Numbered from the stretch's first letter, positions 16,890 to 27,450 are shown. The stretch is 64,000 bases of DNA from Saccharopolyspora rosea (GCF_025643595.1 NZ_CP102826.1:6386001-6450000); one strand, 5' to 3'. The notes: a model not told the origin generated them from the letters alone. Made by a program: numbers and translations.

Positions 16890-19481
16890 TCAGTCGGCCT
16901 GCGGGTAGCCGAGCTCGACGTCGTGGCTGGTCAGTTCGCCGGACAGCCGCAACGAGGTGGCGACCGGCGGGTACCCGGTGGCGATCACGGTGTACTCGCC
17001 GTCCGGAAGGTCGGTGAACGCGTAGTTCCCGTCGATGTCGGTGGTGGCCGCGGCGACGACCGCACCGCTGGAGTCCAGCAGCGTGACCCGCGCGTCCGGC
17101 ACGGCCACGCCCAGGTTCGCCGAGCGGATCACGCCGCTGAGCCGGGTCCCGGTCTGCAGCGGCACGTCCACGGTGGCCTGCTCGCCGTCGGTGACGGTGA
17201 CCGGGGTGGCGACCGGCCGGTAGCCGGGCGCGGTGACGGTCAGCGCGTAGGAGCCGCCGACCAGGTCGGCGAACAGGTACCGACCGTCGGGGCCGGTCAC
17301 CGAGGTGGCCACGACCTCGCCGCGGACGTCGGTGAGCACCGCCATCGCCCCGGCCAGGCCCGCGTCCCCGGCGTGCACCACGCCGGTGAGCCGGCCCGCG
17401 CCGAGCATCTGCACGTCGTGGCGCACCGGCCGGTCGTTGACCACGACCATCGAGGCGGTCGGCTGGTAGCTGCCGCCGGAGGCGATCAGCACGTACGTGC
17501 CGCCGTGGGTGACGCCGAGCTGGAACTGGCCGTCCTGGTCGGTGCGCGCCCGCTCGACCTGGCGGCCGTTGGCGTCGGTCAGCGTCAGCACCACGCCGGG
17601 CACCGGCATGCCCACCGAGTCCTGCACCACGCCGTGCACGAACAGACCGCCGTCGCCGGGCAGGCTGCCAGCCAGCTGCGCGTCGTTGGCCGGGTGCGCG
17701 GGCACCGGCTCCGACCAGGGCGAGGAGTCGCGATCCACAGAGTTGTCCACAGGTCCTCCGGAGGCCGTGACCGGCCGGTGACTATCCGCGACGGTCCGCG
17801 CGGCGCCGGTCGCGGCGAGGTTGTCCACAGGCCGAGCGGAGTTGTCCACAGGTTGCTCGTGCGCGGCCACGGACGCCGCCCCCCTTTCCTCGCTGCCGGC
17901 CACCCGGGTCCGCAGCGGCACTTCCTTGATGAACAGCACCGCGAGGAACGTGACCACCGCGATGCAGGCGGAGATGAAGAAGATGTCCCCGATCGCGTCA
18001 CCGTATGCGGCGCGCACGATCTGCTGGACGGGACCCGGCAGGTGCGTGACGTCCAGTCCGGTGCTGCTCGAACCGCCCCCGCTGACCTGCTGCGCGGCGC
18101 CGGGGATTCCGGACAGGCCGGACATGATGTAGTCGGTCACCCGGGTGGCCAGCACGGCGCCGAGCACCGACACGCCGGCCGAGCCGCCCAGCGTCCGGAA
18201 GAACGTGACCACCGAGGTCACCGAACCCATGTTCCGGCCGGTGACCGAGTTCTGGACCGCCAGCACCAGGTTCTGCATCAGCATGCCGACGCCGATGCCC
18301 ATCAGCGCCAGGTAGACGCCGACCAGCACCAGGTTCGTCCGGTGGTCCATGGTGCTCAGCAGCGCCATGCCCGCGATCAGCAGCACCGAGCCGCCCACCA
18401 GGAACGGCTTGATCTTGCCGGTCACCCTGGAGATGATCTGCCCCGAGATGGTCGAGGACAGGAACAGCCCGATGACCATCGGCAGCGTCATCAGACCCGC
18501 GTGCGTGGGCGTGTAGCCCCGCGAGATCTGGAAGTACTGGCCGAGGAACACCGCCCCGCCGAACATCGCGGTGCCGACCGCCACGGTGCCGATCACGGCC
18601 AGCGTGACCGTCGGGTTGCGGAACATCGACAGCGGCACGATCGGCTCGCTGTGCTTCGACTCGATGATCACCGCGATGAGCAGCGCGACCAATCCGCCGC
18701 CCACGAACGCCGCGGTCTCCGGCGACGCCCACGGGAACGACTTGCCCGCCAGCGACACCCACACCAGCAGCAGGCTCACACCACCGACCAGGAACAGCGC
18801 GCCGAACCAGTCGATCTTGACCTCGCGCTTGACCACCGGCAGCTTCAGCGTCCGGCCGAGCACGACGAACGCGATCACCGCGATCGGCACGGTGACCCAG
18901 AAGCACCAGCGCCAGCCCAGCGGCGAGTCGACGATCAACCCGCCGACCAGCGGTCCGCTCACCGTGGCGACGGCGAAGGTGGCGCCGGTGTAGCCGCTGT
19001 AGCGACCGCGGTCGCGCGGCGCGACCATCGCCGCGATGACGACCTGGATCAGCGCCTGCAGGCCGCCCATGCCGATGCCCTGCAGCGCGCGGAACCCGAT
19101 CAGCATCGGCATCGACTGGGCGAAACCGCCCAGCACCGAGCCGATCGTGAAGATCGTGATCGCCAGCTGGTAGAGCAGCTTCTTGCTGAACAGGTCGGAG
19201 AGCTTGCCCCAGATCGGGGTGGACGCGGTGGAGGTCAGCAGCATCGCCGTGACGACCCAGGTGTACTCGCCCTGGGTGCCGTGCAGGTCGGCGACGATGC
19301 GCGGTAACGCGTTCGACACGATCGTCGAGCTGAGGATGGCGACCAACAGCGCCAACATCAGGCCCGACATGGCCTCCAGGATCTGTCGATGGGTCATCGG
19401 CGATCCCTGCGAGGACTCGTGGCGCCCGTCCCGGTCGGTCGACGCCTCGGGCGCCGTCTCCCGGATGGTCGAGCTGGTCAT
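16890..19481 (-). CDS. DHA2-family MFS exporter fused to three C-terminal Cna-B/carboxypeptidase-regulatory-like repeats
   Basis: The 863-residue protein begins with a 14-helix EmrB/QacA-type exporter (about residues 36-518; motif A-like WGKLSDLFSKKLLYQ, then FRALQGIGMGGLQALIQ and SGPLVGGLIVD). A polar linker (519-611) with PVDNS/PVDNL repeats leads into three beta-sandwich repeats at about 612-692, 697-776 and 781-859, each ending in a G-x-Y-x-(L/V)-x-(V/A)-x-(A/S)-x-G-Y-x-P pattern. Fourteen helices put both ends in the cytoplasm, an odd place for such domains. The ATG overlaps the MarR stop by 4 bp and has AAGGAAGGAA upstream. The likely role is proton-driven export of a drug or hydrophobic metabolite. 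The fusion is real in the sequence; what the repeats do is unknown. Confidence 0.9.
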   Translation of the reverse strand: MTSSTIRETAPEASTDRDGRHESSQGSPMTHRQILEAMSGLMLALLVAILSSTIVSNALPRIVADLHGTQGEYTWVVTAMLLTSTASTPIWGKLSDLFSKKLLYQLAITIFTIGSVLGGFAQSMPMLIGFRALQGIGMGGLQALIQVVIAAMVAPRDRGRYSGYTGATFAVATVSGPLVGGLIVDSPLGWRWCFWVTVPIAVIAFVVLGRTLKLPVVKREVKIDWFGALFLVGGVSLLLVWVSLAGKSFPWASPETAAFVGGGLVALLIAVIIESKHSEPIVPLSMFRNPTVTLAVIGTVAVGTAMFGGAVFLGQYFQISRGYTPTHAGLMTLPMVIGLFLSSTISGQIISRVTGKIKPFLVGGSVLLIAGMALLSTMDHRTNLVLVGVYLALMGIGVGMLMQNLVLAVQNSVTGRNMGSVTSVVTFFRTLGGSAGVSVLGAVLATRVTDYIMSGLSGIPGAAQQVSGGGSSSTGLDVTHLPGPVQQIVRAAYGDAIGDIFFISACIAVVTFLAVLFIKEVPLRTRVAGSEERGAASVAAHEQPVDNSARPVDNLAATGAARTVADSHRPVTASGGPVDNSVDRDSSPWSEPVPAHPANDAQLAGSLPGDGGLFVHGVVQDSVGMPVPGVVLTLTDANGRQVERARTDQDGQFQLGVTHGGTYVLIASGGSYQPTASMVVVNDRPVRHDVQMLGAGRLTGVVHAGDAGLAGAMAVLTDVRGEVVATSVTGPDGRYLFADLVGGSYALTVTAPGYRPVATPVTVTDGEQATVDVPLQTGTRLSGVIRSANLGVAVPDARVTLLDSSGAVVAAATTDIDGNYAFTDLPDGEYTVIATGYPPVATSLRLSGELTSHDVELGYPQAD
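17743..17850. other. Cluster of three actinobacterial DnaA-box sequences inside the exporter linker
   Basis: TTGTCCACA occurs at 17743-17751, 17821-17829 and 17842-17850, all in the same orientation, with a related GATCCACAG at 17732. This nonamer is the actinomycete DnaA-box consensus. The boxes also encode the PVDN repeats of the exporter linker, so protein-level repetition is an alternative cause. Confidence 0.45.
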
Positions 19482-19969
19482 CGAGTTCCTTCCTTGATCG
19501 CGGAGTCGGAGGTGGCGGTCTGGTCCTCGTAATGACGGCGGATGTCCGTCATGGCGGCTCCGAGGAGCCGGGCGAGATCGCGCACTGACTCGTCGTCCCA
19601 GTCGGCCAGCGCATCGCTGAGCCACTTCGCCTTCCGGCGTTCTTGCCGAGCCACGGTCCGCTCGCCCTCGGGCGTGGCGCGCAGCAGGGACACCCGCCGG
19701 TCGGCGGGGTCCGGGCGTCGGGTGATCAGCCCGGCCTGTTCGAGCTGCCCCAGCTGTCGGCTGACCACGGACGCGTCGACGATCCGGTAGTGGGCCAGCT
19801 CGGAGGCCCGGCACTCGCCGCGGTGCACCAGCTCGGTGAGCAGTCCCGCCGCGGCGTAGGGGGCTCCATCGACGTTGAACTGGCCCTTCTGCAATGCGAC
19901 CTGTTTGAGCCCCATCAACGCGCGCAGCGGACGGAGCAGTTCACCGCAGGTGTCCAGGTTCGGTCCCAT
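19478..19969 (-). CDS. MarR-family transcriptional regulator of the exporter operon
   Basis: The 163-residue winged-helix regulator has recognition elements ECRASELAHYRIVDASVVSRQLGQLEQAGLI (about 52-82) and the wing RRPDPADRRVSLLRATPEGE, the D-x-R-D/R signature of MarR. It is the first gene of a three-gene operon and overlaps the exporter start by 4 bp. Upstream are a well-formed promoter and two TAGTTG/CAACTA-type inverted repeats, so it most likely represses its own operon and is released by a small-molecule ligand. The ATG was chosen because the operator and an AAAGGAT ribosome binding site sit just before it. Confidence 0.92.
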   Translation of the reverse strand: MGPNLDTCGELLRPLRALMGLKQVALQKGQFNVDGAPYAAAGLLTELVHRGECRASELAHYRIVDASVVSRQLGQLEQAGLITRRPDPADRRVSLLRATPEGERTVARQERRKAKWLSDALADWDDESVRDLARLLGAAMTDIRRHYEDQTATSDSAIKEGTR

Positions 19970-19981
19970 GACGCCATCCTT

Positions 19982-20027
19982 TAGTTGCTACACACAACTA
20001 TAGGTCTATTAGTTGCAGAAGGCAACT
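19982..20027 (-). promoter_or_regulatory. Promoter with two MarR operators
   Basis: On the minus strand, a -35 TTGCCT (complement of 20020-20025) and a -10 TATAGT (complement of 19997-20002) are 17 bp apart. TAGTTG-N7-CAACTA (19982-20000) overlaps the -10 and start region, and AGTTGC-N5-GCAACT (20011-20027) overlaps the -35. Binding at either should block RNA polymerase. Confidence 0.78.
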
Positions 20028-20119
20028 TCTAAGAGACATGTCACATCTGACAGATCGGAAAAGTGATCGCGAACCGCACCGCGACGGGACCCCGCGGCGC
20101 GCAGCACCGGCGGGCGGGC

Positions 20120-20617
20120 TCAGATCATCGCGTTGAGCTTGGCGAGGAGGCGGGCCAGGTCCTTGAGGTCCTGCGTGGACCAGCTGGCGAACTCGCCGTG
20201 CAGGTGCTTGCGGCGTTCGGAGCGCACCTGGGCGAGACGTCGGCGCCCCAGTGCGGAGAGCTGGATGCGGCGGGCCCGCCCGTCGTCGGGGTCCGGCACC
20301 CGCTCCAGCAGGTCGAGGTCCACCAGCGTGGCGATCTGGCGGCTGACCGTGGACTTGTCCAGCCCCGTGCGGTCGGCGACGTCCATGCCGCGCAGCGGGC
20401 CCGCGTCGTCGACCATGAGCAGCAGGCTGTAGGAAGCCGGGTCCAGGTCCGGGTGCACGTGCGCGGCCACGGCGGTCGACACGTTGCGGGCCCGGCGGAA
20501 CATCATCACCAGTTCGCGCTCGACGGCCTCCGCCGCCGTGCGCCGCTCGACGCCCTCCTCGCGCACGCCGTCGACCGCGCGCGACGCCGCCTCCGGGACC
20601 TCTTCCTGTCCGATCAC
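20120..20617 (-). CDS. MarR-family transcriptional regulator
   Basis: This second MarR protein (165 residues) has the winged HTH ADRTGLDKSTVSRQIATLVDLDLLERVPDPDDGRARRIQLSALG at about 84-127, with the D-D-G-R-A-R-R wing. It is not closely similar to the MarR at 19478 outside the fold. The GTG at 20617 was selected because GGGAG lies 4 bp before it and the upstream sequence reads as a different frame. Its nearest upstream neighbour on the same strand is a PNPOx-like gene ending 79 bp away. The target is unknown, and no clear palindrome stands directly in front of it. Confidence 0.87.
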   Translation of the reverse strand: MIGQEEVPEAASRAVDGVREEGVERRTAAEAVERELVMMFRRARNVSTAVAAHVHPDLDPASYSLLLMVDDAGPLRGMDVADRTGLDKSTVSRQIATLVDLDLLERVPDPDDGRARRIQLSALGRRRLAQVRSERRKHLHGEFASWSTQDLKDLARLLAKLNAMI

Positions 20618-20696
20618 GACGCTCCCACCGCCCCGCTGTCCGTTTCGTCCCACTCTAGGGACGTGGTGGTCCAAAACGGTACTTGCCGCCGGGGCG

Positions 20697-21479
20697 CTAC
20701 CGGCGGGACGCCGCCGGTTCGGCCACGTGCCACGGACGCGCCGTGCCCTTCGCGGCGAAGTAGTCACCGCCCTTGCGCCTGGCGTCGTCGGTGCCCCAGC
20801 TGCGCTGGCGGGACACCGGCACCATGCGCGGGATGTGCTTGCGGCAGTGCACGTAGGCCTCCTCGACCTGGACCACGACCCAGCGCTGCGGGGTGCGGCC
20901 GCGGTCGGGCTCCGCGGGCAGCTCCGGGTAGACCCCGCGCAGGTCGGCGTCCTCGACGATGCGAGCCCGCCCGTTGACGTGCAGTCCGATGAGATCTGTG
21001 ACGAAGTCCACCAGCAGGATCCCGACGTGCGGGTTCTCACTGATGTTGCCGAGGCTGGCCAGCACGCCGTTGCCGCGGTACTCGGGGTATGCCAGGTGCC
21101 GGTCGCCGAGGACCTCGATGAACCCGGGCGGACCGGTCCGCAGGCTGGAGTCGCACTCGCCGCGCGAGTCGGAGGTGGCCACGAACGCCAGCTCCATGCG
21201 GCCGATGAACTCCTTCATCGACTCGTTGAGGTGGTCGAGCACTTGCTCGTCGTAGAACCGCCGGGCGCGCTCCTCGGTGCCGTAGGCGCACTGCAGCAGG
21301 TGTTCGCCCGACGAACCGGGCAACGGCACGGGGCGCTCTTCCGCGAACGGGTCGCGGGGCGGCGTCCAGGAGTGCTGCCGCAGCGGCTCCGCGGCGGGCG
21401 GGTCCGACAGCTCCAGGTCGAGCAGCGCCTCGTCGGCCGTGCCGGTGGGGGTGAGTAGGTCGGGGATCACGCGGGGCAC
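20697..21479 (-). CDS. Pyridoxamine 5'-phosphate oxidase-like flavin-binding protein
   Basis: The 260-residue protein carries an extended N-terminus (about 75 residues) and a split-barrel flavin domain: FIGRMELAFVATSDSRGECDSSLRTG, GNGVLASLGNISENPHVGILLVDF, GLHVNGRARIVED and EAYVHCRKHIPRM. This is the PPOX class that includes actinobacterial F420- or FMN-binding reductases and heme-utilisation proteins. The reaction is not predictable. The GTG at 21479 was selected because GGGAGGGAG stands about 10 bp upstream; an ATG 20 codons further up lacks one. Its promoter region is shared with the divergent flavohemoprotein gene, which may point to a role in redox or nitrosative stress. Confidence 0.82.
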   Translation of the reverse strand: MPRVIPDLLTPTGTADEALLDLELSDPPAAEPLRQHSWTPPRDPFAEERPVPLPGSSGEHLLQCAYGTEERARRFYDEQVLDHLNESMKEFIGRMELAFVATSDSRGECDSSLRTGPPGFIEVLGDRHLAYPEYRGNGVLASLGNISENPHVGILLVDFVTDLIGLHVNGRARIVEDADLRGVYPELPAEPDRGRTPQRWVVVQVEEAYVHCRKHIPRMVPVSRQRSWGTDDARRKGGDYFAAKGTARPWHVAEPAASRR

Positions 21480-21648
21480 CGTGTCACTTCTCCCTCCCCG
21501 ATCGCAGCGATGGATACTAGGTTCCCCCGACAGGTCCATGCATTATCTACAACGGGTAGCCGAAAACCACACCACCGAGGAATCAAGGCACACGTGCTGC
21601 CGAGCAGGAGTTAGGGTCCACCGGTAGGTCGGGGGACTCTTACCAGTA

Positions 21649-21672
21649 GCGGTGTGCGCACGGGCACACCGC
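21649..21672. repeat. 8-bp inverted repeat upstream of the flavohemoprotein gene
   Basis: GCGGTGTG and CACACCGC surround an 8-bp spacer, ending 26 bp before the ATG. The GTGCGCAC palindrome overlaps its left arm and spacer. It may be an mRNA hairpin or an operator; no known NsrR-type motif was recognised. Confidence 0.4.
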
Positions 21673-21698
21673 CGACGCGGAGAAACCTCACCCGAACC

Positions 21699-22874
21699 AT
21701 GACTGCCAACGCCGAACCGAGCCCCGGACCGACCCCGCACCGCGAACCGTCCCCCGACGGGGTCAGCAAGATGGTTCGCCTGATCCGCGAGAGCTGGGCG
21801 GTGGTCGAGCCGAAGCAGGACGAGGTAGCCCGCTTCTTCTACGGCATGCTGTTCAGCCTGTCGCCGGGCACCCGAGAACTGTTCGCGGCCAACATGGAGG
21901 TGCAGCGCAGTCGCCTGCTCAAGGCGTTGGTGCACTTCATCCAGATGGTCGACCAGCCGGACGAGCTGCTGCCCTTCCTGCAGCAGCTCGGCCGCGACCA
22001 CCGCAAGTTCGGTGTGGTCGCCGACCACTACGAGGCGGTGGGGACCGCGCTGCTGGCCGCGATCAAGCGCTTCGCCGGGGACACCTGGACCGACACCGTG
22101 GAGCGCGCCTGGGCCGAGGCGTACACCGTGATGGCCTCCGCGATGACCGAGGCGGCGGCCGCCGACGACGGTCCGGCCTGGTACAACGGCGAAGTCGTCC
22201 ACCACGAGCGGCTGAGCTGGGACGTCGCCGTGCTCCGCGTCCAGACCGACCACCCGGTGCCCTACCTGCCCGGCCAGTACGTCAGCGTCGAGATCCCGCA
22301 GCGCCCCCGGTTCTGGCGGTACCTGACCCCGGCCAACGCACCGGGCGACGACGGGATCATGGAGTTCCACGTCCGGGCGGTCGAGGGCGGCTGGGTCAGC
22401 CGGGCGCTGGTCGGCCACGCCCGCCCCGGCGACCAGTGGCGGATCGGCTCCCCGATGGGACGGCTGTCGGTGGACCGCGAGTCGGGCCGCGACGTGCTCA
22501 TGGTGGCCGGCGGCACCGGGCTCGCCCCGATGCGGGCGATCGTCGACGACCTCGCGCAGTACGGCGAGAACCCGCGCGTGTACCTGTTCTACGGCGGCCG
22601 CACCCGCGATGACCTCCACGAACTGGAGAACCTGCAACTGGTCGCGGCGAGCAACCCGTGGCTGACCGTCGTGCCGGTGCTGGAGAACGACTCCGAGGCC
22701 GTCGGCGCCGAACAGGGCACGCTCGCCGAGGCGGTCACCCGCTACGGCGCCTGGGAGGACTGGGACGTGCTGATCAGCGGCTCCCCGGGCATGATCCGCG
22801 CGACCATCTCCAGCATGCTGGTCGCGGGCACGCCCCTGGACCAGATCAAGTACGACCCGTTCTCGTTGGACTGA
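21699..22874 (+). CDS. Flavohemoprotein (globin plus FAD/NAD reductase), probable nitric oxide dioxygenase
   Basis: The 391-residue protein joins a globin domain (about 22-160; B10 Tyr48, CD1 Phe62, proximal His101 in RDHRKF) to a ferredoxin-reductase module with FAD part (LPGQYVSVEIP, about 190-260) and NAD part (VMVAGGTGLAPMRAIVDD, about 275-290). It should oxidise nitric oxide to nitrate with O2 and NADH. The usual flavin RxYS motif reads R-Y-L-T here (in RYLTPANAP), so Tyr is replaced by Leu, which may alter FAD binding. The first 20 residues are Pro-rich and absent from E. coli Hmp. No ribosome binding site is strong; AGAAACC lies upstream. Confidence 0.9.
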   Translation: MTANAEPSPGPTPHREPSPDGVSKMVRLIRESWAVVEPKQDEVARFFYGMLFSLSPGTRELFAANMEVQRSRLLKALVHFIQMVDQPDELLPFLQQLGRDHRKFGVVADHYEAVGTALLAAIKRFAGDTWTDTVERAWAEAYTVMASAMTEAAAADDGPAWYNGEVVHHERLSWDVAVLRVQTDHPVPYLPGQYVSVEIPQRPRFWRYLTPANAPGDDGIMEFHVRAVEGGWVSRALVGHARPGDQWRIGSPMGRLSVDRESGRDVLMVAGGTGLAPMRAIVDDLAQYGENPRVYLFYGGRTRDDLHELENLQLVAASNPWLTVVPVLENDSEAVGAEQGTLAEAVTRYGAWEDWDVLISGSPGMIRATISSMLVAGTPLDQIKYDPFSLD

Positions 22875-22924
22875 GCGCCCGCCCGGCGGCGCCGGCCGCG
22901 AGGCCGCTCACCCCGGAAAGGTTT

Positions 22925-23122
22925 GGCAAGCGGCGACAGCCGCTTGCTCTTCGGTGAGCGGTCTCGCCACCGCCACCGCCGCGGGTTCTCAGCGGTCGGC
23001 TAGCGAGGACAGCCCCGACGCCGTGTATCGGACATACATCAGGAGGGGCTTCCGCAGTCGAGACGGCCGCTGAGGTCTCGCCACCGGCACCGCCACGCAC
23101 AACGAGTTCGAAGACAGGCACT
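22925..23122. repeat. Dispersed hairpin repeat, copy A (relative of the element at 54195)
   Basis: This fills most of the 301-bp gap between the flavohemoprotein gene and hspR. Its core (22988-23074, 87 bp) is a long imperfect palindrome bounded by CTCAGCGG and CCGCTGAG, with inner GCCCC/GGGGC and TGTAT/ATACA pairs. The core differs from the reverse complement of 54243-54329 at about six positions by eye. The right end (23105-23122) matches the 18-bp terminal repeat of copy B with one change; the left terminal repeat is missing, so this copy is decayed. Confidence 0.85.
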
Positions 23123-23175
23123 CACGCCGCTCGCCGTGACCGGGTACGAAGCCAGGCGTGCCGGGCGCGGTCGGC

Positions 23176-23637
23176 TCAGCGCTTGCGGTTCTGCGGTTTC
23201 CAGACCACCAGGGCCGTCTCCTGGCGGACCGGGACCAGGTCGCGGCGGTACGAAGCGTGCACCTGGGCGGCCGCTTGCTCGGCGGCCGCGTGCGCCGCGG
23301 CGAGTTCCTCGGCGAGTTCCTGGACCTTGGCGCGCAGCGCGTCGACCTGGTTCTCCAGGTCGATGATGCGCTTGATGCCCGCGAGGTTGACGCCTTCCTC
23401 CTGGGAGAGGCGTTGCACCTCGCGGAGCAGCGCGATGTCGCGCGGGGAGTAGCGGCGGCCGCCGGCGGGAGTCCGGCCGGGCGACACCAGTCCGAGCCGG
23501 TCGTAGCTGCGCAGGGTCTGCGCGTGCAGCCCGGACAGCTGCGCGGCCACCGAGATCACGAACATCGGCGTGTCCTCGTTGGCCCCTGGCGGGAATCCGA
23601 TCGGCATGCCCGGATCCGGTGTGCGACCTCCGGCCAT
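23176..23637 (-). CDS. hspR: Heat-shock repressor HspR (MerR family)
   Basis: The 153-residue regulator has a MerR-type winged HTH (about 26-95: FVISVAAQLSGLHAQTLRSYDRLGLVSPGRTPAGGRRYSPRDI) and a coiled-coil C-terminus (ENQVDALRAKVQELAEEL). HspR binds HAIR sites with DnaK as co-repressor and shuts off the dnaK operon and clpB until heat titrates DnaK away. It is the last gene of the dnaK-grpE-dnaJ-hspR operon, starting 2 bp after the dnaJ stop, as is standard in actinobacteria. HAIR sites occur in front of dnaK (two) and clpB (one) in this same window. Confidence 0.97.
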   Translation of the reverse strand: MAGGRTPDPGMPIGFPPGANEDTPMFVISVAAQLSGLHAQTLRSYDRLGLVSPGRTPAGGRRYSPRDIALLREVQRLSQEEGVNLAGIKRIIDLENQVDALRAKVQELAEELAAAHAAAEQAAAQVHASYRRDLVPVRQETALVVWKPQNRKR

Positions 23638-23639
23638 GG

Positions 23640-24803
23640 CTACCTCCCGAGCGTCTCGTTCAGGTTCCGGCGCGGATCGTGGTCGGCGGTGGCCTCCGCG
23701 TACGCCTGCAGCGCCTCGGCAGCCTTGCCGTCCAGTTTGGACGGAACGACGACCTGCAGGGTCACCAGGAGGTCCCCGCTGGTGCCGTTCTTGCGGCCGA
23801 CGCCCTTGCCGCGCACCCGGAAGGTCCGGCCGCTGCTGGTGCCCGCCGGGACCTTCAGCGACACCTTCCCGTCCAGCGTCGGCACCGTCAACGTAGTGCC
23901 CAGCGCCAGTTCGGGGAAGGTCACCGGGACGGTGAGCGTCAGATCGTCGCCGGAGCGCCCGAACACCTGGTGCGGGTTGACGTGCACCAGCACGTACAGA
24001 TCACCGGCCGCGGCACCGTTGCGCCCGGGTTCGCCCTGGCCCGCCAGCCGGATGCGCTGGCCGTCCGACACCCCGGCCGGGATGCGCACGGTCAGCGTCC
24101 GGGAGCGGGTGCTGACGCCCTCGCCCCGGCACTCCGAGCACGGGTCGTCGACCAGCTTGCCGCGGCCCCGGCAGTCCGGGCACGGCTCGCTGAACGCGAA
24201 CGCTCCCTGGTTGCGCGTGACCAAACCGGCGCCCGAGCAGGTCGGGCAGCTGCGCGGACGGGTTCCCGGCCGCGCCCCCGAACCGCCGCAGTTGCGGCAG
24301 GTCGCCGGGCTGGACAGGCGCAACGGCACGGTGGCGCCGCGCACCGACTCGGTGAAGTCGATGCGCACCTCGGTCTCCACGTCGGCGCCGCGCTTCGGCC
24401 GGTTCGCAGCGGCGTGGCCGCCGCGCCGGTTGCCGAACAGGCCGCCGAACAGGTCGCCGAGACCACCGCTCTGGCCGCTGCCGAACAGGTCCCCGATGTC
24501 GAAGCCGCCGGATCCGCCGAAACCGCCGAAACCGCCGCCGCCCTGGCCACCGCTGAAGCCGCCCGAGCCGAACAGCCGCCGCGCCTCGTCGTACTGCTTG
24601 CGCTTGTCCGGGTCGGACAGCACGCCGTACGCCTCGGACACGGCCTTGAACTTCGACTCGGCCTGGGCGTTGCCCGGGTTGGCGTCGGGGTGGTTCTCCC
24701 GCGCCAACTTCCGGTACGCCTTCTTGATCTCCTCGGCGGAGGCATCAGGGGAGACGCCCAGCTCGGCGTAGAAATCCTTGTCCAGCCATTCCCTGGCGCT
24801 CAC
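23640..24803 (-). CDS. dnaJ: Chaperone DnaJ
   Basis: The 387-residue co-chaperone has a J domain (residues 10-75) with the HPD tripeptide that stimulates DnaK ATPase, a Gly/Phe-rich stretch (about 78-128), four CxxCxGxG zinc-finger repeats (starting [32 protein letters not shown], about 165-235) and a C-terminal substrate-binding domain. The N-terminal [18 protein letters not shown] is the form found in actinobacterial DnaJ1. It lies between grpE (26 bp) and hspR in the heat-shock operon and delivers unfolded clients to DnaK in the cytoplasm. Confidence 0.98.
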   Translation of the reverse strand: MSAREWLDKDFYAELGVSPDASAEEIKKAYRKLARENHPDANPGNAQAESKFKAVSEAYGVLSDPDKRKQYDEARRLFGSGGFSGGQGGGGFGGFGGSGGFDIGDLFGSGQSGGLGDLFGGLFGNRRGGHAAANRPKRGADVETEVRIDFTESVRGATVPLRLSSPATCRNCGGSGARPGTRPRSCPTCSGAGLVTRNQGAFAFSEPCPDCRGRGKLVDDPCSECRGEGVSTRSRTLTVRIPAGVSDGQRIRLAGQGEPGRNGAAAGDLYVLVHVNPHQVFGRSGDDLTLTVPVTFPELALGTTLTVPTLDGKVSLKVPAGTSSGRTFRVRGKGVGRKNGTSGDLLVTLQVVVPSKLDGKAAEALQAYAEATADHDPRRNLNETLGR

Positions 24804-24828
24804 CGGACGTCCCTCCCTTCAACCCTGG

Positions 24829-25526
24829 TCAACCCTGTTCGGCCGGGGTCTCGTCGGTCCCGGCCGCCGCTGCCGGCTCGTGATCGGTGACCGCGACCAT
24901 CGCCGGGCGCAGCACCCGGTCGCCGAACCGGTAGCCGCGCCGCAGCACGGTGGTGACGGTCGGTCCGGACACCTCCGGCGAGGTGGTGTGCTGCACCGCC
25001 TCGTGCACCGACGGGTCGAACTCGTCGCCCTCCTGGCCGAACGGCTCCAGCCCGGCCGAGTTCAGCGCGCCGACCAGCTTGTCCGCGACCGCCTTGAACG
25101 CACCGTTGAGGTCGCCGTGCGCCTCGGCGCGCTCCAGGTCGTCGAGCACGGTGAGCAGGTCACCGGCGACCGACGCCTTGGCCGTGTTGATCACCGCCTC
25201 GCGGTCGCGTTCCACCCGCTTGCGGTAGTTCGCGTACTCCGCGGTGACCCGCTTGAGGTCCGCGGTGAGCTCGTCGAGCTGCCTGCGCAGCTCGGCGGTC
25301 TCGCCCTGCGGCGCCTGCTCGGTCGGTTCGGCCTGCTCGGCCGGCTGCTCGGGGTGCTCGTCGAGCGTGCCGGACATGCTTTCCGCCACCTGAGGCTCAT
25401 CTCCGTCCGGAGCAGGGGTCCGGCGCTGGCCGGTCTCGGGGTCGATGCGCCGCCGATCCCGGACCACCACCGGCTCCTGCTCGCCTTCGTTGCGTGTCTC
25501 TGGCGACATCTCTGGCCTGTCCGCCG

Positions 25527-25530
<4 letters not shown>
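24829..25530 (-). CDS. grpE: Nucleotide exchange factor GrpE
   Basis: The 233-residue protein has a long charged N-terminus, a coiled-coil (about 75-110, [35 protein letters not shown]) and the C-terminal beta domain ([44 protein letters not shown]) that opens the DnaK nucleotide cleft. It exchanges ADP for ATP on DnaK. Its GTG start overlaps the dnaK stop (GTGA), giving tight coupling; an internal ATG seven codons in is another possible start. The order dnaK-grpE-dnaJ-hspR is the actinobacterial heat-shock operon. Confidence 0.97.
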
Positions 25531-27401
<1,871 letters not shown>

Positions 27402-27450
27402 GGATGATTCCTCCAGCTTCTCGCCTGCTGCGCCCAGGGCCGGACAGACC

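Noticed and set aside
17743..17850. Chromosomal replication origin
   Set aside because: Only three boxes, inside a gene, with no AT-rich unwinding region and no dnaA, dnaN or parB genes nearby.
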